Assembly: GCA_017547145.1 (NCBI GenBank)
Contig: JAFYQJ010000006.1
Span: 105,413 to 169,412, forward strand
Direction of reading: 5' to 3'
Length of the DNA: 64,000 nucleotides
Source: Paludibacteraceae bacterium
GTDB taxonomy: Bacteria > Bacteroidota > Bacteroidia > Bacteroidales > Paludibacteraceae
Shown: piece after piece, positions 9,854 to 19,968 of the stretch
Layout of the letters: each line of letters starts with the position of its first letter
How positions within the stretch are numbered: the stretch's first letter is position 1
Program-made: the position numbers and the translations under genes
The notes under the pieces: generated by a model
Database searches by the model: none
Told to the model about the DNA's origin: nothing
Seen by the model: the letters and a program-made list of their open reading frames with translations, nothing else

Positions 9854-10339
9854 ATGAAAATTAAGGTTGGTTTTGGATATGATGTGCATCGACTTGTTGA
9901 GGGTCGTGCACTTTTTTTAGGTGGTATAAAGGTGGAGTATTCGCATGGATTGCTTGGGCATTCGGATGCTGATGTATTGATACATGCCGTATGCGATGCA
10001 TTGTTGGGAGCTGCTTCGTTACGCGATATAGGCTATCATTTCCCCGACAACAACAATGAATTTAAAGATATTGATAGCAAAATTTTACTGCAAAAAACCG
10101 TACAACTTTTAGTAGAAAATGGTTTTTCAGTTGGCAATGTTGATTGTACGATTTGTGCCGAGCGTCCAAAGTTGAAAGACTATATAGAGCCTATGCGTGA
10201 ATGTTTGGCTCAACTGCTTAATGTAGATATATCGGATGTTTCTATAAAAGCAACTACTACCGAAAAACTCGGTTTTGTAGGGCATGAAGAGGGAATTGCT
10301 GCGTATGCAGTTGCGTTAATTGAAAAAAATATAATTTGA
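9854..10339 (+). CDS. ispF: 2-C-methyl-D-erythritol 2,4-cyclodiphosphate synthase
   Basis: Fifth enzyme of the MEP isoprenoid pathway; it cyclises CDP-methylerythritol 2-phosphate with loss of CMP. The zinc ligands are Asp10 and His12 in GFGYDVHRL and His44 in [13 protein letters not shown], and the C-terminal family motif is [21 protein letters not shown]. At 161 residues it is full length. It starts 3 bases after porV and its stop codon lies 2 bases before the nfo ATG, so it belongs to the porU-porV-ispF-nfo run. Confidence 0.95.
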   Translation: MKIKVGFGYDVHRLVEGRALFLGGIKVEYSHGLLGHSDADVLIHAVCDALLGAASLRDIGYHFPDNNNEFKDIDSKILLQKTVQLLVENGFSVGNVDCTICAERPKLKDYIEPMRECLAQLLNVDISDVSIKATTTEKLGFVGHEEGIAAYAVALIEKNII

Positions 10340-10341
10340 TT

Positions 10342-11184
10342 ATGAAATACATTGGAGCACACGTAAGTGCATCGGGTGGAGTAGAAAATGCTCCTTTGAA
10401 TGCACATGCTATTGGAGCAACAGCGTTTGCTTTGTTTACAAAAAATCAACGTCAATGGGTTGCACCGCCACTTACGGAACGTAGCATTGCGTTGTTCAAA
10501 GAGCGTTGTGCAGAGTTTGGTTACACAGCAAAACAAATTTTGCCACACGATAGTTATCTGATAAATTTGGGATCGCCTGATGGTGAGGGGTTGGAAAAAT
10601 CTCGTACGGCTTTTATCGACGAGATGAAGCGTTGTGAGCAATTGGGTTTGGATCGTTTGAACTTTCATCCGGGCAGTCATTTGAATAAAATTTCGGAAGA
10701 GTCTTGTTTGCAACGCATTGCAGAGTCGATAAATATTGCTTTGGACAAAACACAAGGCGTTACTGCTGTTATAGAAAATACGGCGGGGCAAGGCTCAAAT
10801 CTAGGAAACAAATTTGAACAAATACGTTATATTATCGACCACGTTGAAGACAAATCGCGTGTAGGTGTTTGCATTGATACGTGCCATACGTATTCGGCAG
10901 GCTACGATATTGCTACTCCAGAAGCATTTAACGAAACATTCATGCAGTTCGATAATATTATTGGATTCAATTATTTGCGAGGCATACACCTCAACGACAC
11001 CAAAAAGCCGCTTGCATCGCGTGTAGATAGGCACGAAAGCATTGGTTTGGGATTGCTTGCAGGTGATTTGTTTTCGCTTTTGATGCGTGATAAGCGTTTC
11101 GATGAAATACCTATTGTGCTCGAAACTCCCGACGAAACCAAGTGGGCAGAAGAGATAGCTTATTTGAAGTCGTTAGCAGAATAA
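10342..11184 (+). CDS. nfo: Endonuclease IV (AP endonuclease)
   Basis: Zinc-dependent apurinic/apyrimidinic endonuclease of base excision repair with a TIM-barrel fold. Metal-binding residues are visible in order: [47 protein letters not shown] and LETPDET. ATG at 10342 ([13 protein letters not shown], the family start) is preferred to the in-frame TTG at 10336, which overlaps the ispF stop codon. The product has 280 residues. It ends at a strong terminator that also serves the convergent lipoprotein gene. Confidence 0.95.
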   Translation: MKYIGAHVSASGGVENAPLNAHAIGATAFALFTKNQRQWVAPPLTERSIALFKERCAEFGYTAKQILPHDSYLINLGSPDGEGLEKSRTAFIDEMKRCEQLGLDRLNFHPGSHLNKISEESCLQRIAESINIALDKTQGVTAVIENTAGQGSNLGNKFEQIRYIIDHVEDKSRVGVCIDTCHTYSAGYDIATPEAFNETFMQFDNIIGFNYLRGIHLNDTKKPLASRVDRHESIGLGLLAGDLFSLLMRDKRFDEIPIVLETPDETKWAEEIAYLKSLAE

Positions 11185-11217
11185 AAAAATCCCGAATCAC
11201 AAGATTCGGGATTTTTT
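11185..11217. terminator. Bidirectional terminator between nfo and lipoprotein gene
   Basis: AAAAATCCCGAATC and GATTCGGGATTTTTT form a perfect stem around a 4-base ACAA loop, with A-run and T-run on either side, so it works in both directions for the convergent genes. Confidence 0.88.
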
Positions 11218-11237
11218 AGATGTATGTATTGTGTTGC

Positions 11238-12686
11238 TTATTCAGCTGAATAAACTTCAATTGAATCGATATATAGAGCACCACCTTTTGCTATAAGAGC
11301 AAAATCTTTTGTTTCGCCTGTGAAATTAATAGCTAAAGATTCTGCACCTCCTGCTGTAGCATTAGTGCTACCATAGTTTGTTGCATATTCGCTATCAGCA
11401 TAAGTTGCAGCAGCTGGTAGTGAAGCTACGTTAGCTGAAGGAATTGCATATACTGTACGATTTGCAGTAGTATTAGAACTAAAATTGATAACTACTTTTG
11501 AAACATTTTTGCTAAATGTAGGGCTTTGGATATAAGATGCATTTTTATTACGTATTTGAATATAAGTATTTCCACTATTTCCACTAGCATTTGCAGTCCA
11601 ATTTCCTGAAGCACTGCTATAAGTCATAGCAATATATGTACCACTAGTTGTTCCAGTTTGAGATTGAACAGCAACTATTTCGCTATTAGTAATACCTCCC
11701 ATAGTAGTTCCTACTGCTTCTCCACCTTCAGATCCAGAGCCTTCTCCTTCGCCTTCGCCTTCAGAACCACCTTCTTCGCCGCTTCCACCAGCTGCTTCAA
11801 GCAATTCGTATGTAGCACCTGTATTCATTTGAGGATTTGTACCTTTATAGTTTGTTAAGTTACCAGTAACTTTGATTTTATCACCTACTTTCAATGTGCT
11901 ACCACCTTTCATACGATAAACAGAGAAAGTTTCTTCTGTATCTTTATTGTCCGACATGTAAAGAGTGATGTTGTCGTATTGAGAATTGTATTCTGTAATT
12001 TTGCTAATATAACCAACTACACCAGCTTTGTTGCTTGTAACTGCACCAGCTTGCAATTGTGTAGCAGCTGCGTGAGCTTCAGATGGAGTCATGTTGTCGT
12101 TAACTTCTACGTCTGTTACACCAGGAAGTTCTACTTCTATGCCATCGATGTAAACTTTTTCAAGATTTACAACACCCGATACGCTGCAGTATTTTTCTAC
12201 AACACCATAAACTTTGATTTTTTTCTTCAAGTTAGCAGGAACATTCAAAAGACTAACAACTGTAGTGTAGTTTCCTAATTTCAAAGCAGAAACAGCGTAG
12301 GTGTCATCAGTGTTTGCGTCGTCTGCAATCAAAACGTTGTCTTTAACTGTTGGTTCAGCACCGATAACGAATTTAGGATCGTTGTCGAACACGTAGCTAC
12401 CTACAATGTAACCTTCTACCCATGCTTTTTCAGTACCAGCACCTTTTTCTGCTAATTCGCCGTTAGTTTTCAAATCCAAAAGGAATTGTACGTTGTAAGG
12501 GTTAGCCTCTGTACCATCACCTTTTGCAGTAGTTTCAGTGTTACCTGGAGTGTCGTTTCCACCACCATTGTTTGTACCGCCTCCAAATGGATCGTCAGGA
12601 TTTTCGTCTTTGTCTCCACATGAAGCAAAACCCAAAGTCAAAGCTGCAAAGAAAAGCGAGCTTACTAAAAATTTTGATACTTTCAT
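11238..12686 (-). CDS. Secreted lipoprotein with two OB-fold-like domains (DUF6359-like)
   Basis: Predicted surface lipoprotein of unknown function. A lipobox ends at LGFASC, followed by the acidic GDKDE stretch typical of Bacteroidetes lipoproteins exported to the cell surface. After a Gly/Asn-rich linker come a DUF6359-like beta domain (GTEANPYNVQFLL ... AWVEGYIVGSY ... VYGVVEKY) and a second OB-like domain (MTPSEAHAAATQL ... LKVGDKIKVTGNL). A Gly/Glu-only linker near residues 300-325 then leads to a beta-sandwich-like C-terminal domain ending at IDSIEVYSAE. It is last in a three-gene minus-strand cluster after a TonB-dependent receptor and a DUF5689 lipoprotein. Domain family calls are from memory of motif style, not a search. 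Confidence 0.7.
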   Translation of the reverse strand: MKVSKFLVSSLFFAALTLGFASCGDKDENPDDPFGGGTNNGGGNDTPGNTETTAKGDGTEANPYNVQFLLDLKTNGELAEKGAGTEKAWVEGYIVGSYVFDNDPKFVIGAEPTVKDNVLIADDANTDDTYAVSALKLGNYTTVVSLLNVPANLKKKIKVYGVVEKYCSVSGVVNLEKVYIDGIEVELPGVTDVEVNDNMTPSEAHAAATQLQAGAVTSNKAGVVGYISKITEYNSQYDNITLYMSDNKDTEETFSVYRMKGGSTLKVGDKIKVTGNLTNYKGTNPQMNTGATYELLEAAGGSGEEGGSEGEGEGEGSGSEGGEAVGTTMGGITNSEIVAVQSQTGTTSGTYIAMTYSSASGNWTANASGNSGNTYIQIRNKNASYIQSPTFSKNVSKVVINFSSNTTANRTVYAIPSANVASLPAAATYADSEYATNYGSTNATAGGAESLAINFTGETKDFALIAKGGALYIDSIEVYSAE

Positions 12687-12732
12687 AAAAATTAAAATTT
12701 AAGTTGTTAATAAATAAAAATGAATAATAAAA

Positions 12733-13842
12733 TTAATATTTTGGATAATAATTTTCGTCGGCACGCCAAACAACTCCCTCGTTGTTTTTCAATTTTACAT
12801 CGTCGAGTGAGCGTAGTACGAGTGTCCATTCATCGCCATCGGGAGCACTTCCGCCTTTGTCCCAATAATATGAAATAAACCCTGTGATAGAACCTACATA
12901 GTCGGTAGTAGGCAATGGAGCGTATGCAAATTTAGCATATTCACTTGTGCCAATAGCCGAATATTTAGTTGGGTTGCTTGCCAAGGCAAAAATGCGTGAT
13001 TGTGGGTAGCCAATACCGTTTGTCGATGGAGCAAAAATCATGTCGTCGCCTTCTAAATCTACGGGCTTCCCATAGTCATATTCTTGTCTTGTAAAATAAA
13101 CGTTTTCGATGCGGACAAGTCGTCCAGCCCATTTTGCAACAGTCATATAGTCGGCCGTATTGCTTGGAAATTCGTCGATAGTCATCACTGTAGTGTCTAT
13201 TTTTTCGATATTAGGCAGCCCAACTATTTGAATGTGTTCCATAAAAATAGGTAAAGGTATACGACCAATTTCCCAACCTTTTTTGCCTGCGTTATCAAGT
13301 CCTTCTTTGGCATTGTTGAAGTATGGAACACCAAGTTGTGCCATATTTGCGTATTTGCCAATAGCCAATCCGTTACATTTAATAGCAATTACTTGTCCCA
13401 TTGGTAACATACCTGACAAACTACCTGCATCGACCGATATTTTCAAACCCTGTTTTGGATCGGTAATGTCTTGTATGTATAGCGTTTTGTAGATATTACC
13501 AGCTACGTCAGATGAAGCTATGCGTCCTACAATAATTACATCGCCCACAATAGAATCAGCAGGAATATCGTCTACGCTGAACAATCCAAGATTCTCTTTT
13601 GTAGCATCGTTACCTTTGTGCGAGCGTGCACGAGGTGGGTATTTTAGTTCTCCATTGATTTTTGTCCCTTCTTTTGTAAGAAATTCTTCTAGAAATTCGT
13701 GAATAGTATGTGTAGCTTTCCACGCTTCGCTTTCGCTTACATAGTCGTGCGTATTGGGCTCGTCGTAATTATGGCAAGCCGTTGCTATTGCAGCAATCAA
13801 TACAAAGTTTAGTATATATTTAATCATTTTCATAATGCTCAT
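12733..13842 (-). CDS. DUF5689-type lipoprotein
   Basis: Predicted outer-membrane lipoprotein; the lipobox ends with Cys23 (IAAIATAC) followed by HNYDE. The body matches the DUF5689 style: VGDVIIVGRIASSDVAGNIYKT, LYIQDITDPKQGLKISVDAG and the GQVIAIKCNGLAIGKYANMAQLG block, an OB-like beta fold. It sits 12 bases downstream of the TonB-dependent receptor gene and 46 bases upstream of another OB-like lipoprotein. Such pairs resemble receptor-lipoprotein couples, although this is not a SusD homologue and no substrate is evident. First ATG at 13842 is used; an ATG six bases in is also possible. Confidence 0.72.
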   Translation of the reverse strand: MSIMKMIKYILNFVLIAAIATACHNYDEPNTHDYVSESEAWKATHTIHEFLEEFLTKEGTKINGELKYPPRARSHKGNDATKENLGLFSVDDIPADSIVGDVIIVGRIASSDVAGNIYKTLYIQDITDPKQGLKISVDAGSLSGMLPMGQVIAIKCNGLAIGKYANMAQLGVPYFNNAKEGLDNAGKKGWEIGRIPLPIFMEHIQIVGLPNIEKIDTTVMTIDEFPSNTADYMTVAKWAGRLVRIENVYFTRQEYDYGKPVDLEGDDMIFAPSTNGIGYPQSRIFALASNPTKYSAIGTSEYAKFAYAPLPTTDYVGSITGFISYYWDKGGSAPDGDEWTLVLRSLDDVKLKNNEGVVWRADENYYPKY

Positions 13843-13854
13843 TTTTTTTAGTTA

Positions 13855-16680
13855 TTAAAACTTAAATCCTACGTTTAAGAAGAAGTTGAATCCCCAAGCA
13901 TAATAAAATTTCGAAGGATATTTATCTACTTGATTTGAAACTTTATATACCGAGTTTTGATAGCTTACGGTAGGGATACGTGCTTGTTGCCAACCGCCTG
14001 TTTTCAAGCCTGTGTTATTTGTAATATTGCTTAAACTCAAGTTGATGTTGATAGATTTACCACCTTTCAGATAGATAAGTTTACCTACCGATGCGTCTAC
14101 CAAAAAGTGATTGTACCATTTTGCATTTTCAAACAACGACTCTTGTGTGCCAAGAGCAGCTATTTTTGCCTCTTTTTCGGCTTCATTGCTTTGAGCTCCA
14201 TACCAATTGTTTACCGATGTGCCGTCAGCACGAGTTCCTGTAAGTATGCCTTGCGAGAAACGTGATGGTGCCACTCCTAAATAGTTGTAAGCAAAAAAGT
14301 TGATACCTAATTCGGCAAACCACATATCGGGGTGGAAATAGTTTAGTTTGATGTTAGCTGCAAGTTGTGGACCCGATGTGGCTTTGATAGCATCGTATTT
14401 GTTACCTTTTTTGTCAGTCCATTTTGCAAGAAGAATGCGGTCAGAAAGTTCGTGTTCGCCATCTATTTTCATACCATTTTCGGCAGTTTCTACTCCGATT
14501 GCATGATCGGTATATTCACCATGTGTATAGCTCAAAACAGTAGAAAGCGTGAAACTTGGATCTAATTTGAACGAAGCACCTGCTTCTACACCTAAATACA
14601 TTTTATCAACATCAAACATTGTATGGTTGATAAAGGTGCGATATTCGTCGTTGTAATAACCTATACGTTCGATACCATCAAACGAATGAGTACCAAAGAA
14701 CGAAATGCGTGTTTTGATGAATGGAAAACTTGCTGTATACGATAAGTCGTAGGCCAGAATTTTTTCGCTCAATCCGTAATAATTTTTTAGAGCATTGCCA
14801 CGATTGTAGTTTGCTATATTAAGATCGCTGATTGTACGATCGTAGATACGTGAAGAAATGTAATAGTTGTTGGACAAAGGAGCTCTTGTTTCGGCAGCAA
14901 AGTTTGCTGTAAGTTTGTTGCGAGCATCGAATCCGTAATCAACTTTTAATTTAAAAGCAGGGTCTATAAAGTGATGTGTTTTACCTTGACCTTTTGAAAT
15001 AACATTTTCTCCTAATACTTTGCTTAAATAGATAGCACGTCCGTTTTCCATATATCCATATCGGTTGAATGAACTATATGTCAAACGCAATGCGTAAGAA
15101 AATTTTAAATGGTTGAAATCCCATTCATTAATAGCAAATAGGGCAGCTTTGTAGGCATTGATGTCGTATTTATAACCAAACACATCGCCTTCTTTTACAG
15201 CTTTGTCGGGGTTGTTTGTATCGTTTTGTCTTACTTCTGCAATTTCGGCTTGCGTCATCGAAACGTTTTCGGCCAAATCTGCTATATCACGATCAGAAAA
15301 TGGGTCGATATCAATCCATTGATTTGCACCTAAAAGATCGTCAACCGTTTTGTAGTGAATACCTTTTGTATATTTTGCTTCAATACCTGCAATTACTTTT
15401 AGGTTTTCGTTTATTTGATTGTCGTAAGTAGAATTTAATGCAACTTCAAGCGAATTGTTGTGTCGGCGTTCGAGCATGTATTTTGCATTGCCATTTGGGT
15501 TGTTGATGTTGTTGCGAGCATTGGCATCGTAAAACATATCCCAATTTAGTTGGGTAGTTGTATTTCCTTTTTCGCCATATCCATTTCTCCATGCATCGGT
15601 TATTGCATTATACATATCGATGTTGGTCTCTTCACGGCTTGGGTAAAAATTGCCATCACTTTTTAAACTCCAACCTCCTAAATAATAACTAGGTAAATTG
15701 CGATAATAGTCGGGGCGAGGGTCTGGCGTATTGTAAAATGTCAAGGCCGAGTTGCTATACATACTATAATGAGCGGCAACCCCTGTTTTTAGGTTTTGAT
15801 ATTCGCTAATTTTCCAATCGTGATTAAGAATTAAGGTAGGATCAAAACTATGTACAATACGTGAATTGCGTTTTTTGCCATCTTGCCATCCCCAATATGG
15901 GTTGTAGTAGATAGAAGTTAAATCTACAACTTCTTGAGTTAAAGCCGATGAGTTAGCACGTTCGGTAGGTGCTCCATACGTTACGATATTGATGCTGTGA
16001 TGTTCATCGAAAAATTTTTCTGCACTAAAAAAATATGCTCCTGAATTGTAGAATGTACCTTGGTTGCGTCCTTCGTGTGCCCAACGATAAGCTGCCGAAG
16101 CTGCAAAAGCCCAGCCATTGTCCATAATGCCAGTAGCGTGAGTGGCCATAGCTCTCAGCCAATATGAGCGATTTGTTCCTGCTAAACCAACTTTTGTTCC
16201 TGCTGCGTATTGCGATGCACGCATATTGATGTTGGTTGTTACGCCAATATTTCCAAAAGCAAAATAAGCACTCTCTAATGAGTTGGCAGACTCTTTGTTG
16301 CGCGAAGCATCGTTTAGTCCTCCAATAGATGAGTAGTTGAATCGGCCGCGTTCTTGCTCGTTGAAGTTAATACCATTGATGTAGGTTGATTCGTAGCCCA
16401 TGTTGTTGTTATAGCCTCTCAAACGGAAACGTACGGGGCTGAAAGAATAACTCGCAGTTGAAGAAAATACGTCTCCTTTAGAAACTAGTATTGGCGATAG
16501 ATATTGACTTTCCCCTTCTGCGTCTTCAAAAGTAAGGTCCGATATAATGCTTAACACATTATCCTGCATTTCGTTTTGGGCTTCGGATATTTCGGCATTT
16601 TCTTGTACTTTTACTTGCGATTGTGCTGATGATGCAATAGCAAAAGTTGCTGATAATAAGAGTACTAAATATTTTTTCAT
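13855..16680 (-). CDS. TonB-dependent receptor
   Basis: Large outer-membrane beta-barrel (941 residues) predicted to import a ligand using TonB energy. It has a signal peptide (MKKYLVLLLSATFAIASSAQS), a plug-like region with VRFRLRGYNNN and STYINGINFNEQERGRFNY, and many aromatic-rich strands ending in the terminal strand FFLNVGFKF. It lacks the carboxypeptidase-like N-terminal domain usual in SusC. ATG at 16680 is chosen because the upstream in-frame TTG at 16713 overlaps a promoter box. The two downstream lipoprotein genes are probably co-transcribed and may form the receptor's surface partners. Ligand unknown. Confidence 0.85.
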   Translation of the reverse strand: MKKYLVLLLSATFAIASSAQSQVKVQENAEISEAQNEMQDNVLSIISDLTFEDAEGESQYLSPILVSKGDVFSSTASYSFSPVRFRLRGYNNNMGYESTYINGINFNEQERGRFNYSSIGGLNDASRNKESANSLESAYFAFGNIGVTTNINMRASQYAAGTKVGLAGTNRSYWLRAMATHATGIMDNGWAFAASAAYRWAHEGRNQGTFYNSGAYFFSAEKFFDEHHSINIVTYGAPTERANSSALTQEVVDLTSIYYNPYWGWQDGKKRNSRIVHSFDPTLILNHDWKISEYQNLKTGVAAHYSMYSNSALTFYNTPDPRPDYYRNLPSYYLGGWSLKSDGNFYPSREETNIDMYNAITDAWRNGYGEKGNTTTQLNWDMFYDANARNNINNPNGNAKYMLERRHNNSLEVALNSTYDNQINENLKVIAGIEAKYTKGIHYKTVDDLLGANQWIDIDPFSDRDIADLAENVSMTQAEIAEVRQNDTNNPDKAVKEGDVFGYKYDINAYKAALFAINEWDFNHLKFSYALRLTYSSFNRYGYMENGRAIYLSKVLGENVISKGQGKTHHFIDPAFKLKVDYGFDARNKLTANFAAETRAPLSNNYYISSRIYDRTISDLNIANYNRGNALKNYYGLSEKILAYDLSYTASFPFIKTRISFFGTHSFDGIERIGYYNDEYRTFINHTMFDVDKMYLGVEAGASFKLDPSFTLSTVLSYTHGEYTDHAIGVETAENGMKIDGEHELSDRILLAKWTDKKGNKYDAIKATSGPQLAANIKLNYFHPDMWFAELGINFFAYNYLGVAPSRFSQGILTGTRADGTSVNNWYGAQSNEAEKEAKIAALGTQESLFENAKWYNHFLVDASVGKLIYLKGGKSININLSLSNITNNTGLKTGGWQQARIPTVSYQNSVYKVSNQVDKYPSKFYYAWGFNFFLNVGFKF

Positions 16681-16710
16681 TAAATTAAAACAAATTGGTT
16701 TTTCTGAACG

Positions 16711-16718
16711 CAATATTA
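16711..16718 (-). promoter_or_regulatory. -7 element for the TonB receptor cluster
   Basis: TAATATTG on the minus strand, one mismatch to TAnnTTTG, 31 bases before the receptor ATG. The same TAATATTGC form occurs before thrA. No clear -33 box seen. Confidence 0.45.
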
Positions 16719-16855
16719 GTAATTTATATTTATTTAATGGCTGAAATATGCTAAAAAAATAATATTTCTTTTTTTTGTAGTTGTTTTGGAATATTAGTTG
16801 CTCACTTATGTAAAATATAACGTTGTTTTAGAGTAAATAGTTTGTTTAAAAGTAG

Positions 16856-16863
16856 TATTTTTG
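16856..16863 (+). promoter_or_regulatory. aspS: -7 element for aspS
   Basis: TATTTTTG followed by C, an exact match to TAnnTTTG, 24 bases before the aspS ATG. The nearest TTTG (16841) is too close to be a standard -33 box. Confidence 0.55.
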
Positions 16864-16886
16864 CATTTTGAATAAAATAGATAATT

Positions 16887-18641
16887 ATGTATAGAACGAA
16901 AACTTGTGGCGAGCTTCGCCTCGAAAATGTAAATGAAATAGTGACTTTATCTGCTTGGGTACAACGCACACGCAAAATGGGCGGTATGACGTTTGTTGAT
17001 TTGCGTGATCGTTACGGTGTTACTCAATTGGTTTTTAATAACGAAACCGACGCTGAGCTTTGTGAACGAGCTAATCATCTTGGTCGTGAATTTGTTTTGC
17101 AAGTTACAGGTTGTGTGGCGGAGCGTAGTGCAAAAAATGCTAATTTGCCAACTGGCGACGTTGAGATTATTGTTTCGGAAATGAATATTTTGAACGAAGC
17201 TGTAACGCCTCCATTCACTATAGAGGACGAAACTGATGGTGGCGACGATCTTCGTATGAAGTATCGCTATCTTGATTTGCGTCGTGCATGTGTGCGTAAA
17301 AATCTTGAATTGCGTCATAAAATGGCTTTTGAGGTGCGTCGTTATCTCGATGAGCAAGGATTTTTGGAAGTGGAAACACCTGTATTGGTAAATTCTACTC
17401 CCGAAGGTGCTCGAGACTTTGTAGTGCCATCTCGTATGAATCCTGGTCAGTTTTATGCACTTCCTCAAAGTCCACAAACGTTGAAACAACTTCTCATGGT
17501 AAGTGGTTTCGATCGTTATTTCCAAATTGTAAAATGTTTCCGTGACGAAGATTTGCGTGCCGACCGTCAGCCAGAGTTTACTCAAATCGATTGCGAAATG
17601 TCTTTCGTAGAACAAGATGATGTGTTGAACATTTTCGAAGGAATGACCAAACATCTTTTCCGTTATATTAAAAATCTAGAGTTGCCCGATTTTCCTCGTA
17701 TGACGTGGCACGATGCTATGAAATATTATGGCTCGGACAAACCTGATACACGTTTCGATATGCGTTTTGTGGAGTTGATGGATGTGCTGAAAGGATATGG
17801 TTTTGCAGTGTTCGATAGTGCTGCTTATATTGGAGGTATTTGTGCTAAAGGAGCAGCTTCATATACTCGCAAGCAATTAGATGCGTTGACCGATTTTGTG
17901 AAACGTCCGCAAATTGGTGCAAAAGGTATGGTTTATGCTCGTGTAGAGGCTGATGGCAATGTAAAATCGAGTGTAGATAAATTCTATTCGCAAGAAGTTT
18001 TGCAACAATTAAAATTGGCTATGAATGCCGAGGAGGGCGATTTGATTTTGATTCTCAGTGGCGATGATGTAAACAAAACTCGCAAGCAACTTTGCGAACT
18101 TCGTCTTGAAATGGGTTCTCAACTTGGCCTGCGCGATAAAAATAAATTCTCATGTCTTTGGATTGTAGATTTTCCATTGTTTGAGTGGAGCGAAGAGGAT
18201 CAACGTTTCTACGCAATGCATCATCCGTTTACTTCTCCACGATTGGAAGATGTGCCATTGCTCGATAGCAATCCGGGTGCGGTGCGTGCCAATGCTTACG
18301 ACATGGTTATCAATGGAGTGGAAGTTGGTGGTGGTAGTATTCGTATTCACGATAGCCGACTCCAGCAAAAAATGTTCGAATGTCTTGGCTTTACGCAAGA
18401 AGAAGCGGAACGTCGTTTTGGTTTCTTGATGAATGCGTTCAAATTCGGTGCGCCTCCTCATGGTGGTTTGGCATACGGACTCGACCGTTTTGTGTCGCTT
18501 TTTGCGGGATTGGATAGTATCCGCGATGTCATAGCGTTCCCTAAAAACAATTCTGGTCGCGACGTGATGCTCGATGCTCCTGGCATTATCGACCAATCGC
18601 AACTCGACGAATTGGGTTTGAAAATTGAGGTAAAAGAATAA
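16887..18641 (+). CDS. aspS: Aspartate-tRNA ligase
   Basis: Class II aminoacyl-tRNA synthetase charging tRNA-Asp. The N-terminal OB-fold anticodon-binding domain ([19 protein letters not shown] ... [12 protein letters not shown]) is followed by the catalytic core with motif 2 [20 protein letters not shown], the GAD insertion, and motif 3 [11 protein letters not shown]. At 584 residues it is the standard bacterial length. Starts 24 bases after a TAnnTTTG box; the next gene begins 4 bases after its stop. Codon use is richer in C-ending codons than the neighbouring small genes, as usual for highly expressed genes in this window. Confidence 0.97.
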   Translation: MYRTKTCGELRLENVNEIVTLSAWVQRTRKMGGMTFVDLRDRYGVTQLVFNNETDAELCERANHLGREFVLQVTGCVAERSAKNANLPTGDVEIIVSEMNILNEAVTPPFTIEDETDGGDDLRMKYRYLDLRRACVRKNLELRHKMAFEVRRYLDEQGFLEVETPVLVNSTPEGARDFVVPSRMNPGQFYALPQSPQTLKQLLMVSGFDRYFQIVKCFRDEDLRADRQPEFTQIDCEMSFVEQDDVLNIFEGMTKHLFRYIKNLELPDFPRMTWHDAMKYYGSDKPDTRFDMRFVELMDVLKGYGFAVFDSAAYIGGICAKGAASYTRKQLDALTDFVKRPQIGAKGMVYARVEADGNVKSSVDKFYSQEVLQQLKLAMNAEEGDLILILSGDDVNKTRKQLCELRLEMGSQLGLRDKNKFSCLWIVDFPLFEWSEEDQRFYAMHHPFTSPRLEDVPLLDSNPGAVRANAYDMVINGVEVGGGSIRIHDSRLQQKMFECLGFTQEEAERRFGFLMNAFKFGAPPHGGLAYGLDRFVSLFAGLDSIRDVIAFPKNNSGRDVMLDAPGIIDQSQLDELGLKIEVKE

Positions 18642-18645
18642 TAAT

Positions 18646-19527
18646 ATGAAAAAGAAAAATCTTGTTGTAGCATTATTGTGTTTGTTGTCAGTATCTTTAT
18701 TTGCTGATAATAAGGTTTTTGTTCGCGAATATTATTATCAGGCAAGTGAATCGGATAGTAAAATTACTGCAAGAACAAAAGCATTGTCTGAGGTAAAGCG
18801 TCTTTTGTTAGAAGAACTTGGCGTTTATATGGAAAGTTATACCAATTATATAACTGAAGATAAAAATGGAGATGTAGCAAAAGATTTTTTTCAGAACGAA
18901 ATAAAATCGTTGAGTGCAGGTATTACCGAAACAAGAATTTTGGAGGAAAATTGGAATGGAATACAATATTATATAAAAGCTGAAATAGAGGCAGACCCGA
19001 CTGATGTTGCACGAAAAATAAATGCTTCGCTTGAAAAACGAAAAGCAGATGTTGTGATTGATAGTTTGCGTGTTTTGTTAAGTACAACTCAATCTATTTC
19101 TTTGCAAAAAAATGAAGAGGTAAAGGCTTTACAAACAAAATACGATGAGCAAGCTTTACAAGTAAGGCAACAAGAGGAGAAAGTTGAAACTTTGAAAAAG
19201 CAGTTGCAGACGCTACAAATTAAACTTGGTAATTATCAACAACAAGAGCAACAAATACTTTCGGAAGTACAAAAAATAGAACAACGTATAAAAAAATCAT
19301 CTGACGTAGTGCTACAAAACGCAAGAATAGGTATGACTTATTCGGAACTTATTAGTGTTTGTGGAGAGCCGCGAGGTATGGATTATTCAAAAAAATACCT
19401 TAATTATGGAACAATATGGATAGAAATGAGTGATGCATTACTTATTAATCCTAATGCTATTGTTATAAAAGGTGCCTACGTGACAAAACCGAGTGATTTA
19501 TATAGTTCAACTAATATCTTAAAATAA
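18646..19527 (+). CDS. Periplasmic coiled-coil protein with C-terminal BamE/SmpA-like module
   Basis: Unknown function. A signal peptide (ending LLSVSLFADN) is followed by a region of the LPP20/FlgO-like type (REYYYQASESDSKITARTKAL), which in other families is a small periplasmic fold. Residues about 135-225 form a heptad-like coiled coil rich in Gln, Glu and Lys (TLKKQLQTLQIKLGNYQQQE). The C-terminus has IGMTYSELISVCGEPRGMDY, matching the pattern of BamE/SmpA-OmlA modules. It is between aspS and a second small gene with a similar C-terminal module. Domain calls are pattern based and would need a profile search. Confidence 0.55.
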   Translation: MKKKNLVVALLCLLSVSLFADNKVFVREYYYQASESDSKITARTKALSEVKRLLLEELGVYMESYTNYITEDKNGDVAKDFFQNEIKSLSAGITETRILEENWNGIQYYIKAEIEADPTDVARKINASLEKRKADVVIDSLRVLLSTTQSISLQKNEEVKALQTKYDEQALQVRQQEEKVETLKKQLQTLQIKLGNYQQQEQQILSEVQKIEQRIKKSSDVVLQNARIGMTYSELISVCGEPRGMDYSKKYLNYGTIWIEMSDALLINPNAIVIKGAYVTKPSDLYSSTNILK

Positions 19528-19533
19528 AATATT

Positions 19534-19956
19534 ATGAATACGTTTCTTAAAATAGCAATTGGCTTTGTGCTTGGAGTTCTTTGTTTTTATTTAGTACAAA
19601 AAATAGAAGAAGAAAAAGCGAAAGAAGATATAAAAGAAGATGTGCAAGTTTCGTTTTTACAACAACTAAAACAACAGCTTGAATCTGATGAAACAGAAGA
19701 GAAGAGCAATAAAAATATTCATTTTTTTGACCTTACAACAAAAAAAGGGGTTGTAAGATTGCATACTTATATGTCAAAAGATTCTGTGCAGATTTTGATG
19801 GGATACCCGCAATCGACTGATGTTGATGTTTGGGATTTCAACGATGAGGTTCATGAAACGTGGGAATATAAAGTTAAAAGTGGATATGGTTATGAACAAA
19901 CTATTTTTACAATAAAGTTTGTAAATGGGGAATTAGTATCAGTTAATCAGTATTAA
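19534..19956 (+). CDS. Small membrane-anchored protein with BamE-like C-terminus
   Basis: Unknown function, 140 residues. An N-terminal hydrophobic segment (LKIAIGFVLGVLCFYLV) anchors it in the inner membrane, a charged helix follows (EEEKAKEDIKEDVQ), and the C-terminal half (MSKDSVQILMGYPQSTDVDV ... TWEYKV) resembles the small BamE/SmpA fold also seen at the end of the preceding gene, 6 bases upstream. The shared module suggests that the two proteins work together in the envelope, but this is inference. Confidence 0.5.
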   Translation: MNTFLKIAIGFVLGVLCFYLVQKIEEEKAKEDIKEDVQVSFLQQLKQQLESDETEEKSNKNIHFFDLTTKKGVVRLHTYMSKDSVQILMGYPQSTDVDVWDFNDEVHETWEYKVKSGYGYEQTIFTIKFVNGELVSVNQY

Positions 19957-19968
19957 TAAATATTTTTT

